Positions 25,166 to 33,880 of a DNA stretch of 64,000 nucleotides are shown piece by piece (position 1 is the first letter of the stretch; every line of letters starts with the position of its first letter). Where the stretch lies: positions 62,001 to 126,000 of the forward strand of contig NZ_JAFEVZ010000006.1 in assembly GCF_022802975.1 (NCBI RefSeq), written 5' to 3'. The notes under the pieces were generated by a model, which saw only the letters and a list, made by a program, of their open reading frames with translations, did not search any database and was not told the origin of the DNA. The translations under genes and the position numbers were made by a program. This DNA comes from Flavobacterium pectinovorum (GTDB lineage: Bacteria; Bacteroidota; Bacteroidia; Flavobacteriales; Flavobacteriaceae).

Positions 25166-25545
25166 TGTGTGTTTGGTTTAATTTTCGATTGCGAAACTAA
25201 AACCCAAATGTTATTAAAGCCGTTAAAAAAAATTAACATAATGTTATGATTGGGGTTCCAAAAGAAAATTTTTTAATATTTAAGTAACATTAGGAACATT
25301 ACACTTTTAGTTCTTAGTACATAGTCCTTAGTCTTTTGTGTATTCAATAAGGAAGAACGTAGTTTAAACGAATATGAATAATTTATACTTTACAACTAAT
25401 TACTCTGAACTAAGGACTAATTACTAAGAACTGACTAATTACAAACCACCAAATAATTGATTCACAACCAAAAACAAATTGACTATTTGCAACGCAATTG
25501 AATTTTTGGCGTTAAATTTGCCTTATCAATCAAAAATCATCAATC
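25166..25545. other. Intergenic region between phytase receptor and DUF4407 gene
   Basis: No gene is seen in these 380 nt. They hold TAACATAATGTTA (25234-25246), a 13-nt palindrome upstream of the receptor, and a pair of similar GTAACATTAGGAACATTAC words near 25283. The long inverted repeat at 25310-25431 is listed separately. The small frame starting at 25479 overlaps the DUF4407 start and is not credible. Confidence 0.5.
25310..25431. repeat. Long imperfect inverted repeat of TTAGT words
   Basis: Arms of 23 nt, beginning GTTCTTAGTACATAGTCC (25310-25332) and ending GACTAATTACTAAGAAC (25409-25431), are inverted matches at about 21 of 23 positions around a 76-nt AT-rich spacer. It belongs to the same style of intergenic word-repeat palindromes seen elsewhere in the window. 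Confidence 0.6.
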
Positions 25546-26646
25546 ATGTTAAAACAATTTTTTATCCTGTGCTCAGGAGCCGACCGAAATCTTCTCGAAG
25601 GCTGTTCAGAAGGCGAACAAACCAAATATGTTGGTATTGGCGCCACCGTTTTTTTTACTGCAGTTATGGCTTTTCTGGCCAGTGCTTATGCACTTTTTAC
25701 TGTTTTCGACTCTATTTACCCAGCCGTAATTTTTGGGTTTGTATGGAGTTTACTTATTTTTAATCTGGATCGTTTTATCGTTTCGACCATTAAAAAGCGT
25801 GATCGTTTTATGGATGAATTTCTACAAGCGACTCCCCGAATTATCCTGGCGATTATTATTGCCATCGTAATTTCAAAACCGTTGGAAATCAAAATTTTCG
25901 AAAAAGAAATTAATACTGTTTTATTGAAAGAGAAAAACGAAATGGAATTGGCCAATAAGAAACAAATTGGCACCTATTTCAAATCGGATTTAGATAAAAA
26001 TAAGGCTGAAATTGCTGCTTTAAAGACTGATATTCTAAAAAAAGAGAAGGAAGTAAATGCTTTGTACTCGACTTATATTACAGAAGCCGAAGGAACTGCC
26101 GGAACTAAAAGATTAGGAAAAGGCCCGGTTTATAAAGAAAAACGTGAAAAACACGATGCCGCCTTAAAAGAATACGAAACTCTAAAAACTACTAACGAAG
26201 CCAAAATTGCCGAGAAAGAAAAAGCAGGCAGACAGCTTCAGACTGATTTAGATAAAAAAGTTTCACAGACTCAGCCCATCATCGAAGGTTTTGACGGATT
26301 AATGGCGAGAATTAACGCCTTAAACAAATTACCCTGGCTTCCTTCATTTTTCATTATGCTGTTGTTTTTAGCAATTGAAACTTCTCCAATTATTGCCAAA
26401 TTATTAGCTCCAAAAGGCGAATTCGATTTTAAACAGGAAGAAGCTGAAACCGCAATGAAAACCACTTTGGCACAAAATAAATACCAACGTGAATTACTAA
26501 TTAAAACTAGTGCCGAAATGCACGATAAGGTTTACGGAGATATTTCCGGAGATAAAAACCTGTACGAACTGCAACGCAAAAATGCAACAGCGTTATTGGA
26601 ATTGCAATCGAATAGTTTTGTAGAAAAACAAAAAGCAACTTTATAA
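25546..26646 (+). CDS. DUF4407-domain membrane protein
   Basis: A 366-aa protein matching the DUF4407 pattern. The N-terminus is FILCSGADRNLLEGCSEGEQTKYVGIGATVFFTAVMAFLASAYALF with membrane helices at about 27-52, 56-75 and 98-115. A long charged coiled coil follows (about 118-265) and a fourth helix at about 265-285 (WLPSFFIMLLFLAIETSPIIAKLLAP). The coiled-coil loop probably lies outside the cytoplasm. Function of the family is unknown. It is monocistronic, and a terminator shared with the convergent AraC gene follows at 26671. Confidence 0.88.
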   Translation: MLKQFFILCSGADRNLLEGCSEGEQTKYVGIGATVFFTAVMAFLASAYALFTVFDSIYPAVIFGFVWSLLIFNLDRFIVSTIKKRDRFMDEFLQATPRIILAIIIAIVISKPLEIKIFEKEINTVLLKEKNEMELANKKQIGTYFKSDLDKNKAEIAALKTDILKKEKEVNALYSTYITEAEGTAGTKRLGKGPVYKEKREKHDAALKEYETLKTTNEAKIAEKEKAGRQLQTDLDKKVSQTQPIIEGFDGLMARINALNKLPWLPSFFIMLLFLAIETSPIIAKLLAPKGEFDFKQEEAETAMKTTLAQNKYQRELLIKTSAEMHDKVYGDISGDKNLYELQRKNATALLELQSNSFVEKQKATL

Positions 26647-26670
26647 TTACATTTCGAAATTCAATACTAA

Positions 26671-26704
26671 AAGGAGAAGCCTGATTGGCTTCTTCTTTGT
26701 TTTA
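26671..26704. terminator. Shared terminator of convergent DUF4407 and AraC genes
   Basis: An 11-bp stem (26671-26681 with 26687-26697) contains AGAAGCC/GGCTTCT and one G-U pair, loop TGATT, then a T-rich tail that overlaps the AraC stop. Confidence 0.75.
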
Positions 26705-27751
26705 TAAAAAATCAATCACAGGAAAAACTTCGATTAATTCCCAGAAAAGAAGATTCAATTTGGTAAAAATGTTTATTTTTCGAAAGCTTATTGGTGTAAA
26801 TCCGTAGAATGTTTTAAAAGCAGCCGAGAAATGCGAAACATCTTTGTAGCCGCATTTATAAGCTACTTCGCTTACGTTTGAAGTTTTACTTTTGAATAAA
26901 TTTTTAGCGTACTCCATTCTAAGCTTGGTAACATAACTTTTTACCGTAGTCTCAAAACACATTTTAAAGCCTTTTTTTAATTTAAATTCGTTTAGCGAAA
27001 TTAATCTTGAAAGTTCTATAAGCGTTGGTGCATTCGTAAAATTGCGCTCTAAAATTCGTTTCGCTTCCAATAATTTTTTAAAATCCTTTTCATCGACAAG
27101 AGCTTTATTTTCAAGTCTCTTTAATGATTCGAGCTGTAAAATTAAAAGCTCTTTTATTTTAGCCTCCAGATACATTTTTTTTAAAGAGCCTGAATATTTA
27201 CAATTTTTGATTTCGTGAATAACCCATTGTATTTCTGAATTAAACGGCACATATTTGGGCGTTAGATAACCTGTTTTTTTTTGCAGAATGTTTTTTGAGA
27301 ATTTTTGATGAAGATTCCAGTCTTCATTAATCAGTTGAGAATAAAAATTGGGCGATAAAATAATAGACAAATAATTAATTTCTTCTAGGGCAGGAATCTT
27401 AAATGTGGCATTGAGTTTTGAAGTGTACAGGATGTTATGCGTATTTTCGGTGGTGTACTTTTCACTTTCTACATCATCAATAGCTGCTTCAACATTATTG
27501 CAGCAAATAAAATTCAGCACTACAGCTTCACCTACCATTTCAGTCCTAATTGTTTGAGAAGACGAAAAATGCATCTGAATATCAATAATCAAAATAGCAT
27601 CATTAATTAGATTAGAACTGGTAATTTCTCCCAATTCTTCATTATGAATGCTGACGATTTCTTCGACAAAATGATTTTTTTGATTATCTGCACCGGTTTC
27701 TACGTTTAGAAACGGCTCTTCCTGCCCTAAAATGGTTGATTTGAATTTCAA
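26702..27751 (-). CDS. AraC-family transcriptional regulator
   Basis: A 349-aa protein with a two-helix-turn-helix AraC domain at about 230-330. It reads NAPTLIELSRLISLNEFKLKKGFKMCFETTVKSYVTKLRMEYAKNLFKSKTSNVSEVAYKCGYKDVSHFSAAFKTFYGFTPISFRK. The N-terminal 220 residues look like the PchR-type effector region (siderophore-responsive regulators) but without a clear cupin motif. It is divergent from a TonB receptor/DUF4374 pair. The 137-nt gap contains ATCCGTTTTT repeats spaced 21 bp apart, a spacing seen at AraC-family operators. Regulation of the receptor is likely; the ligand is unknown. Confidence 0.88.
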   Translation of the reverse strand: MKFKSTILGQEEPFLNVETGADNQKNHFVEEIVSIHNEELGEITSSNLINDAILIIDIQMHFSSSQTIRTEMVGEAVVLNFICCNNVEAAIDDVESEKYTTENTHNILYTSKLNATFKIPALEEINYLSIILSPNFYSQLINEDWNLHQKFSKNILQKKTGYLTPKYVPFNSEIQWVIHEIKNCKYSGSLKKMYLEAKIKELLILQLESLKRLENKALVDEKDFKKLLEAKRILERNFTNAPTLIELSRLISLNEFKLKKGFKMCFETTVKSYVTKLRMEYAKNLFKSKTSNVSEVAYKCGYKDVSHFSAAFKTFYGFTPISFRKINIFTKLNLLFWELIEVFPVIDFL

Positions 27752-27754
27752 AAT

Positions 27755-27801
27755 ATAATCCGTTTTTACAAAATAATAATCCGTTTTTCCCTATCCGTTT
27801 T
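27755..27801. promoter_or_regulatory. Three direct repeats, candidate AraC-type operator
   Basis: TAATCCGTTTTT occurs at 27756-27767 and 27777-27788 (21-nt period), and a third ATCCGTTTT at 27793-27801. The repeats lie between the divergent AraC and TonB receptor starts, upstream of the receptor's -7 box. Confidence 0.65.
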
Positions 27802-27815
27802 AAGCACTGTCATGG

Positions 27816-27823
27816 TACTTTTG
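27816..27823 (+). promoter_or_regulatory. -7 box for the TonB receptor
   Basis: TACTTTTG matches TAnnTTTG. The start codon lies 65 nt downstream and the direct repeats end 15 nt upstream. Confidence 0.65.
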
Positions 27824-27888
27824 CTGCGAAGTTATTTATAATAAGTCTAATTAAGAACAGTTTTCTGTTAAAAAAATAATCACCTCCA

Positions 27889-30111
27889 ATGTTTCACAAA
27901 TACATTTTTACTATTCTGTTCATTTTCACGTCTTTACAGTTATTTTCGCAAGAAAATCAGACAAAAGAAAAAAAGAAAACTACAGAAAAAACTAAAGGAG
28001 AAAAAGCAGAAGCACTAGAAAACATTAACGTACACGGAAAATCCAAAAAACAAAAAATTGAGACACAAGGTTTTGCGGTTAATGTAATTGAGACAAAAGA
28101 AGCAGCTTTAAGAAACATACAAACTAACGAATTACTAAATCAAAGTGCTGGTGTCAGAGTACGTCAGGCAGGTGGATTAGGGTCGTTTGTTGAGTATAAT
28201 CTGAATGGAATGGCAGGTAGCGCTATCGGAATATTTATTGATGGTATAGATATCAGTACTTATGGTTCTTCTTTTAATTTAAATACAATCCCACCGGCAT
28301 TGATTGAACGAATTGAAGTTTATAAAGGTGTTTTGCCAACACATTTATCCGGTGATTTCCTTGGAGGTGCTATTAATGTAATTCTTAAAAAGGGTGGTCT
28401 GAAAAATAATTTGAATATTTCAACCTCTTATGGTTCGTTCAATACGGTACAATCTGACATCAGTGGAATGTATCGCGATGAAAAAACTGGTTTTACAGCA
28501 AAAGGGTCCGGGTTTTTTAGCTATTCAGATAATGACTATGAAGTATGGGGGAAATTTGTAAAAAACATACAGCCTAATGGTCGGGAAGAAAGAGTTAGGG
28601 CAAAACGATTTAACGATGCTTTCCGCTCTTATGGTTCTCGTTTTGAACTGGGTTACACCGATGTAAAATGGGCCAATAATTTTATGATTGGCTATACTGG
28701 TTCAGAAGCTTACAAAGAAGTACAACACGGCCAATACATGGCAACTCCATACAAGGGAAGATTTAGAGAATCTGAATCAAATATATTAACGGTAAATTAC
28801 AATAAGAAAAACCTTTTTACAAAAGGATTAGAATTTACACTTAATGGTGTTTACAGCAACAGATCGCAGTATATTCAGGACACTGTAAAATGGGCTTACA
28901 ACTGGTACAATGAAAAGGTTCTTGATTTATACGGAAAACCTCTGTTAACCCAAAGTGGGGCACAACAAAGCAGACCAACAATGCTTACTATTGATCAAAA
29001 AATAACCAATATTCGATCTGATGTACAATATCGTATTGCTACTAATCATAAATTAGAATTTAATCATTTATTTTATATAGCTGACAGAGAAGATAATGAC
29101 GCTTTGTTAACAATTCTGGAAAACAATTATCAGGCAACAAGCAATATTACCAAAAATGTCTTTTCATTAGGCTATGAAATGCAGGCCTTTAATTCCCGTT
29201 TAAAAACAAACTTTTTCGGTAAATATTACAACCAGAAAGTAGAAAGAATAGATCCAAAAGCACAAGTGGTAAATGGGCAAACTGTAAGAGTAGAGCAAAT
29301 TACTAATGATACCAGATCAACAACCGGATACGGTCTTGCAACTTCTTATGCGGTTACTCCAAATTTATTCGTTATTGCTTCAGCAGAGCAGGCGGTAAGA
29401 ATGCCTTCTGAATCACAGGTTTTTGGTGATCAGGGCGAAAATTTAGTTGGAAACCCAAATCTTAGACCCGAGATTAGTAATAATTTCAATTTAGGATTCC
29501 GTCTTGATTCTTATAAAATAAAGGATCATCGCATTTCCCTCTCAGCAACGGGATTTATAAGAGATACCAAAGACAAAATTGTTGCTTTATCGAATGACAG
29601 ACCGGTAAATAATATTGAAACTTTTCCATTTGAAAACCTTGCTGCCAGTCAGGCCATAGGATTTGAAGCAGAAATGAATTATGGCTTTAAAAATTTAGAC
29701 ATCAGATTTAATCTCTCAAAATTTAATTCTCTTTTCAAAAGTAAATTTAATGGCGAAAAAATCAGCAACAGATATAATGTTCAAATACCAAACGAACCTT
29801 TTTTTACGGCTAATGGAAATGTACAATATACCTTAAAGAATCTGTTACAGGAAAAAGCTATTCTAAACTTATTTTACTATTGTGGATATGTTGCATCATA
29901 CAATACTATTTGGGTAGAATCAGACAATTATATGACACCTACGCAATTTATACAAGACTTAGGTTTGAGCTATATATTTCCAAACAAAAAATTCATACTG
30001 AGTTTTGATGCTAAAAACATATTCAATCGAGAGGCCTACGACAACTTTGCCGCACAAAAACCTGGCAGAGCTTTCTATCTAAAATTAAACTATACAATTA
30101 ATAATTTTTAA
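27889..30111 (+). CDS. TonB-dependent siderophore-type outer-membrane receptor
   Basis: A 740-aa receptor with a signal peptide (MFHKYIFTILFIFTSLQLFSQE). A lysine-rich linker leads to the TonB box/plug region (ENINVHGKSKKQKIETQGFAVNVIET..., then GSAIGIFIDGIDISTYGSS, ERIEVYKGVLPTHLSGDFLGGAINVILKKGG). A beta-barrel ends in the AFYLKLNYTINNF C-terminal pattern. It has no carboxypeptidase-regulatory domain, unlike the phytase-linked receptor. It is followed after 11 nt by a DUF4374 lipoprotein and preceded by a divergent AraC regulator. This layout is typical of iron-siderophore uptake, but the ligand is not determined. Confidence 0.9.
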   Translation: MFHKYIFTILFIFTSLQLFSQENQTKEKKKTTEKTKGEKAEALENINVHGKSKKQKIETQGFAVNVIETKEAALRNIQTNELLNQSAGVRVRQAGGLGSFVEYNLNGMAGSAIGIFIDGIDISTYGSSFNLNTIPPALIERIEVYKGVLPTHLSGDFLGGAINVILKKGGLKNNLNISTSYGSFNTVQSDISGMYRDEKTGFTAKGSGFFSYSDNDYEVWGKFVKNIQPNGREERVRAKRFNDAFRSYGSRFELGYTDVKWANNFMIGYTGSEAYKEVQHGQYMATPYKGRFRESESNILTVNYNKKNLFTKGLEFTLNGVYSNRSQYIQDTVKWAYNWYNEKVLDLYGKPLLTQSGAQQSRPTMLTIDQKITNIRSDVQYRIATNHKLEFNHLFYIADREDNDALLTILENNYQATSNITKNVFSLGYEMQAFNSRLKTNFFGKYYNQKVERIDPKAQVVNGQTVRVEQITNDTRSTTGYGLATSYAVTPNLFVIASAEQAVRMPSESQVFGDQGENLVGNPNLRPEISNNFNLGFRLDSYKIKDHRISLSATGFIRDTKDKIVALSNDRPVNNIETFPFENLAASQAIGFEAEMNYGFKNLDIRFNLSKFNSLFKSKFNGEKISNRYNVQIPNEPFFTANGNVQYTLKNLLQEKAILNLFYYCGYVASYNTIWVESDNYMTPTQFIQDLGLSYIFPNKKFILSFDAKNIFNREAYDNFAAQKPGRAFYLKLNYTINNF

Positions 30112-30122
30112 ATAAGTACAAT

Positions 30123-31463
30123 ATGAAAAATCAAATTTCAAACTTTTTTATGAGTACTGCTGTAATAGCAGGACTTGTTTTAACAAGTTGTAGCAGTGAC
30201 AATAATAATGATGGTGGATACGAACCAGACTTAGGCAATAGCTCTCGTTGGATTACTCTGGCAGGTGCCTTGATGGGGACCAATCCTGGAGATGGAAATG
30301 GAGGTACTATGGTATATGCTGTTAGTGTAGATGATGCTAAAAACCCTGAAAAATCAATTAATGCTTATGATGATGGTTTCCATGTGAAATCACAAAGAAC
30401 AGCTCGTTTACAATCATCAGAAGATGGAGCCACACTTTTTAACATTGCTTATACAGGACCTGACGGAGGTGAATTCTCAAAATATACCGTAGGTGGAGGA
30501 AAAAAAATGGTACAATCAGATGTTACTGTAAACATAGCAGCTTATGCTACTATATCTCCAAGATGGGTAAAACTTTTTGACGGAGATAAAACGGGTATTG
30601 CAGTAAACCTTTCAAATGTTAAAGTAACAACTGAGGAAGATGGAAAAACATACAAGCATTCAAGAGGAAAAGCAACTGTACTGGCTTTACATCTTCAAAA
30701 TGTTTTGATCAATGGTTATAAACAATATGAACTTCCACTAGCTGCATCTGAAGAAGCTTTGGGACATTATATTTCTCGTTTAGATGGTCCTGTTTTGAAT
30801 AAAGCAGGTAACAAATTAATCATTGGTGTTGCAAAAGGAAAGCATGATCCTGCAACTGGACTAGCTCACCCATCCGGAACAACTTTTACAAGAATTTCAG
30901 CAAAATCACTTGTGGTAGATTATCCTTCATTAGAAAACCCTACAATAATCTCTTCTACTATTAGTGATGGAAACACAAATGGTTACCGTAGTTTTAATAA
31001 TTTCCTTGCAGAAGATGGAAATATTTATCAGGCAACTCAAAATGACACAAAAGGATCTCATATCTTAAAAATCAATTCAAACAATCAGTATGACAACTCT
31101 TATGTGTTTAGTTTAGATGCAGCTTTAGGTGTTACAGGTACTTACGTAGATGCCTGGAGATATGCTGGTGACGGAATTGCTTATGTACTTTATACACATG
31201 CTAATGCTAATGATCAGGGCTTTGTGGCACGTATTGATTTGAATACTAAAAAAGCTGAACTTGTAACCGGAATTCCTTATGATGCCGATCTTGATTTTGG
31301 ACAATATCAGGGATTTGTAGTAAATGGAGATGAAGTTTTCATCGCTGTTACTCCTGTAGGAAAAGACGGTAACATCTATATTATCAACAGCAAAACTAAT
31401 GTTGTTACTAAAGGTGCAAAATTAATCAACAAACCGGGTAATCATTATATCGGAGTATTTTAA
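30123..31463 (+). CDS. DUF4374 lipoprotein
   Basis: A 446-aa protein with a lipoprotein signal (ending VLTSCSSDNNND; Cys about 24) and a repeating beta-rich body compatible with a beta-propeller. Examples are RWITLAGALMGTNPGDGNGGTMVYAVSVDD and GHYISRLDGPVLNKAGNKLIIGVAKGKHDPATGLAHPSG, with VARIDLNTKKAELVTGIPYDADLDFGQYQGFVVNGDEVFIAVTP further on. DUF4374 proteins in Bacteroidota are usually encoded beside TonB receptors, as here (11-nt gap). A surface-exposed ligand-capture role is likely by analogy. Confidence 0.87.
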   Translation: MKNQISNFFMSTAVIAGLVLTSCSSDNNNDGGYEPDLGNSSRWITLAGALMGTNPGDGNGGTMVYAVSVDDAKNPEKSINAYDDGFHVKSQRTARLQSSEDGATLFNIAYTGPDGGEFSKYTVGGGKKMVQSDVTVNIAAYATISPRWVKLFDGDKTGIAVNLSNVKVTTEEDGKTYKHSRGKATVLALHLQNVLINGYKQYELPLAASEEALGHYISRLDGPVLNKAGNKLIIGVAKGKHDPATGLAHPSGTTFTRISAKSLVVDYPSLENPTIISSTISDGNTNGYRSFNNFLAEDGNIYQATQNDTKGSHILKINSNNQYDNSYVFSLDAALGVTGTYVDAWRYAGDGIAYVLYTHANANDQGFVARIDLNTKKAELVTGIPYDADLDFGQYQGFVVNGDEVFIAVTPVGKDGNIYIINSKTNVVTKGAKLINKPGNHYIGVF

Positions 31464-31482
31464 ACCTATTATTTTTATAATA

Positions 31483-31528
31483 AATAAGAAAGTCGAAAGG
31501 AGTATTTATTCCTTTCGGCTTTCTTATT
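31483..31528 (+). terminator. Terminator after DUF4374 gene
   Basis: AATAAGAAAGTCGAAAGGA (31483-31501) pairs with TCCTTTCGGCTTTCTTATT (31510-31528), with one G-U pair, forming a long stem. Confidence 0.8.
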
Positions 31529-31568
31529 TAAGACCAAATTTGTTTTAACTAAGATTCTAAAGTAAAAA

Positions 31569-31608
31569 CAAAAAAACCTATTTCACAAAACTGAAATAGG
31601 TTTTTTTT
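31569..31608 (-). terminator. Bidirectional terminator after the pseudouridine synthase gene
   Basis: CCTATTTCA (31577-31585) pairs with TGAAATAGG (31592-31600), flanked by A6 and T8. It lies 24 nt past the minus-strand stop. Confidence 0.9.
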
Positions 31609-31631
31609 AATATTATTCTGAATCGTTTTTC

Positions 31632-32540
31632 CTAAACGTTCTTCAAATTAATGATTTCCTGATCTGTCAAAAAGCGCCAGTTTCCTCTCGGAAGGTTCTT
31701 TTTGGTCAAACCTGCAAAAGATACACGGTCAATACGCAAAACATCATAGTCAAAGTTTTCAAAAATAGCACGAACCACTTTTACATTTGATGAACGTAAT
31801 TTAAGTCCTACTTCGCTCTTTGGTTCATTATCAATATAACTAATCTCCTCAACAAATACACGATGCCCGTCAAGAACAAGCCCCTTACTGATTTTCTCTA
31901 AATCCTCAAATTTGAGGTTTTTATCCAATGAAACCTGGTAAATTTTAGACGATTTTTGACTCGGTAATGTAAATTTACGAATCATATCTGTATCATTTGT
32001 AAACAATAACAAACCGGTCGTATTTTTATCCATTCTCCCAATCGGAGCAATTTTTGCCGTAGTAGAACCACGAACTAATTCTAATACATTGCGATACTCC
32101 TGACCTTCATCAAGCGCAGTTGTAAAGTTTTTTGGCTTGTTCAGTAAAATGTATTCTTTCTTTTCAGGGGTCAAAACCACTCCGTCAAAGTTTACCACAT
32201 CGTTCAATTTTACTAAATAACCCATTTCAGTAACCGGAACACCATTTACCTTTACGTTTCCGGACTGAATGTATATGTCGGCATCACGACGCGAGCAAAC
32301 ACCTGAATTCGAAATATATTTGTTCAATCGAATTTCATCTGAAGCTTTTTGTCTTTTTGGAGCCTGATTTTGTTTTTTTATTTTTTGCGCTTTCTCTTCT
32401 TCCGCTGCCTTAACAGCAGGTTTCACTTTCTTCGGCCCTTGAGCACGCTTTGCCATAGGAGGTTTTGGCTTGCTTGAGTTTGATTTTGAGCTGTTTGGTC
32501 TCGATCCGCCTCTTTTATTATTCCCTTCCTTGTTGTTCAT
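31632..32540 (-). CDS. RsuA/RluB-type rRNA pseudouridine synthase
   Basis: A 302-aa protein. The first 65 residues are a Lys/Arg/Ser/Pro-rich tail (NNKRGGSRPNSSKSNSSKPK...), probably an RNA-binding extension. An S4 RNA-binding domain follows (about 70-115: IRLNKYISNSGVCSRRDADIYIQSGNVKVNG). The catalytic domain has YILLNKPKNFTTALDEG and PIGRMDKNTTGLLLFTND, where the Asp is the catalytic nucleophile. The family converts uridines in 23S or 16S rRNA to pseudouridine. It is monocistronic with a strong terminator. Confidence 0.92.
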   Translation of the reverse strand: MNNKEGNNKRGGSRPNSSKSNSSKPKPPMAKRAQGPKKVKPAVKAAEEEKAQKIKKQNQAPKRQKASDEIRLNKYISNSGVCSRRDADIYIQSGNVKVNGVPVTEMGYLVKLNDVVNFDGVVLTPEKKEYILLNKPKNFTTALDEGQEYRNVLELVRGSTTAKIAPIGRMDKNTTGLLLFTNDTDMIRKFTLPSQKSSKIYQVSLDKNLKFEDLEKISKGLVLDGHRVFVEEISYIDNEPKSEVGLKLRSSNVKVVRAIFENFDYDVLRIDRVSFAGLTKKNLPRGNWRFLTDQEIINLKNV

Positions 32541-32665
32541 AAATTCTGTAATTTGTGCAAAGATAGTTTATTCTTGCCAAATATTCTTAAGTTCAATGTT
32601 GTTAGATTAATAGCCTAAAATCTTAGAACGATTTGAAGCATCACATTCTGCTTTTTTAAAAACAT

Positions 32666-32740
32666 GGGTTCCCGTTTTCCGTTCCCAATCTTTTATTTTT
32701 AAAGAAAAAATAAAAGGATTTCCACTTCAACCGGGGCTAG
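32666..32740. repeat. Intergenic palindromic repeat, family A copy 2
   Basis: It begins GGGTTCCCGTTTTCCGTTCCC and ends TTCAACCGGGGCTAG. Its core hairpin is AATCTTTTATTTTT opposite AAAAATAAAAGGATT. It matches the ends of the element at 639-724 while the loops differ. Confidence 0.65.
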
Positions 32741-32783
32741 ATTCAAACAATTGGTTTCTTTAAGCATTAATAAACAGATTTTT

Positions 32784-32876
32784 ACCACGGAGATTCACAA
32801 AGTAAACACAGAGTTACACAAAGTTTTTTAAAGTTTCTTTGTGAGACTTTGCGAAAAATCTTTGTGAATCTCTGCT
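32784..32876. repeat. ACAAAG/CTTTGTG word-repeat palindrome (family D type)
   Basis: ACCACGGAGATTCACAAAG on one side is opposed by CTTTGTGAATCTCTG on the other, with CAGAGTTACACAAAG and CTTTGTGAGACTTTG inside. It can form a long imperfect hairpin at the 3' end of the prenyltransferase gene. Confidence 0.6.
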
Positions 32877-32884
32877 AAATAAAC

Positions 32885-33844
32885 CTAAAAATTCGAAATC
32901 AATTGTTTCCCGTGCCACAAAACACTCGGATTAATCAAAACAATGCAAAAAACGCCGGAAACAATCAAAAACTTAAGGATATTATGAAGCAGTAAGTATT
33001 GTTCTTTCGAATTAGATCTCCAGAGATAAAATAAAAAAAACAATAATATGATAAAGCACACATAAAAATAAATATCCATATACCCCACATCATAAATATT
33101 AATCAGAACATAAACCGGAAGCACCGTCAAAATAATTAAAACAGTAATTACTTTTTTCGAAACCGTTTCATTATAAAGAATCGGAATCGTTTGATAATTA
33201 TTGGCTAAATCCCCTTTAAGATTCTCAAGGTCTTTTATCATTTCACGAATCAGCAACAATAAAAAAAGAAACATAGCGTGTGATAAAATCACAACAAAAT
33301 GACTTCTATGGTTTTCTATTTCGTCAAATGAAATCTGGTGATAAAAAAAATAAAGCAAAATGGCAAAAAAAGGCAGAACAGCCATAAAAGCTGCAGTAAG
33401 ATTTCCAACAATGGCGTATTTTTTTATTTTATGAGAATAAAACCAAATCAGGAAAATATAAGCCGAAAAGAATAAAAAAGCACGCCAGGAAACTATCAAA
33501 GCCATTAAAGCGGCAATAAAATTCAAAGTAAAATAAACCAACAGTTTTGTTTTCTGGCTCACCAAACGATCCAGCATTGATTTATTCGGCCGGTTAATCA
33601 AATCCTTCTGGCTATCGTAAAAATTATTGATAATATAGCCTGAGGCAATCGTAATCGCCGAAGCAAAAACAATCAAAAACAAATAGAAATCCAGTATAAT
33701 ATCCAAGGCTCTTTTTTCGGGAGCCAAAATAAAAATAGCGGATAAATATTGAGCTATGATAATAATAGGAATGTTGTAGCCCCGCACGACAGAAAACAAA
33801 CTAACAATTTTCATTACTACAAGTTTGTGCTGTCTGCTTAACAT
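32885..33844 (-). CDS. UbiA-family prenyltransferase, geranylgeranylglycerol-phosphate synthase-like
   Basis: A 319-aa integral membrane protein with about eight hydrophobic helices. The first Asp-rich prenyl-diphosphate site is NNFYDSQKDLINRPNKS (the NxxxDxxxDxxNRP type), with a second acidic region near REMIKDLENLKGD. The Met at 33814 (MKIVSLFSVVRGYN) is an alternative start. It follows mevalonate kinase by 36 nt on the same strand, and its substrate would come from the mevalonate pathway. Which acceptor it uses (glycerol phosphate, quinone precursor, heme) is not fixed by the sequence. Confidence 0.82.
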   Translation of the reverse strand: MLSRQHKLVVMKIVSLFSVVRGYNIPIIIIAQYLSAIFILAPEKRALDIILDFYLFLIVFASAITIASGYIINNFYDSQKDLINRPNKSMLDRLVSQKTKLLVYFTLNFIAALMALIVSWRAFLFFSAYIFLIWFYSHKIKKYAIVGNLTAAFMAVLPFFAILLYFFYHQISFDEIENHRSHFVVILSHAMFLFLLLLIREMIKDLENLKGDLANNYQTIPILYNETVSKKVITVLIILTVLPVYVLINIYDVGYMDIYFYVCFIILLFFLFYLWRSNSKEQYLLLHNILKFLIVSGVFCIVLINPSVLWHGKQLISNF

Positions 33845-33880
33845 TAGATTCGTTTAAAGTTTTAGAAAAAAGTTTTCTAA

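Larger units (their letters stand above)
32541..32884. other. Intergenic region with two repeat elements
   Basis: No gene is seen in these 344 nt. They hold the second copy of repeat family A (32666-32740) and the ACAAAG word repeat (32784-32876) that ends 8 nt before the stop of the prenyltransferase gene. Confidence 0.6.

Noticed and set aside
25479..25763. 94-aa frame overlapping the DUF4407 start
   Set aside because: It is out of frame with a convincing gene and starts within the intergenic region without a promoter.
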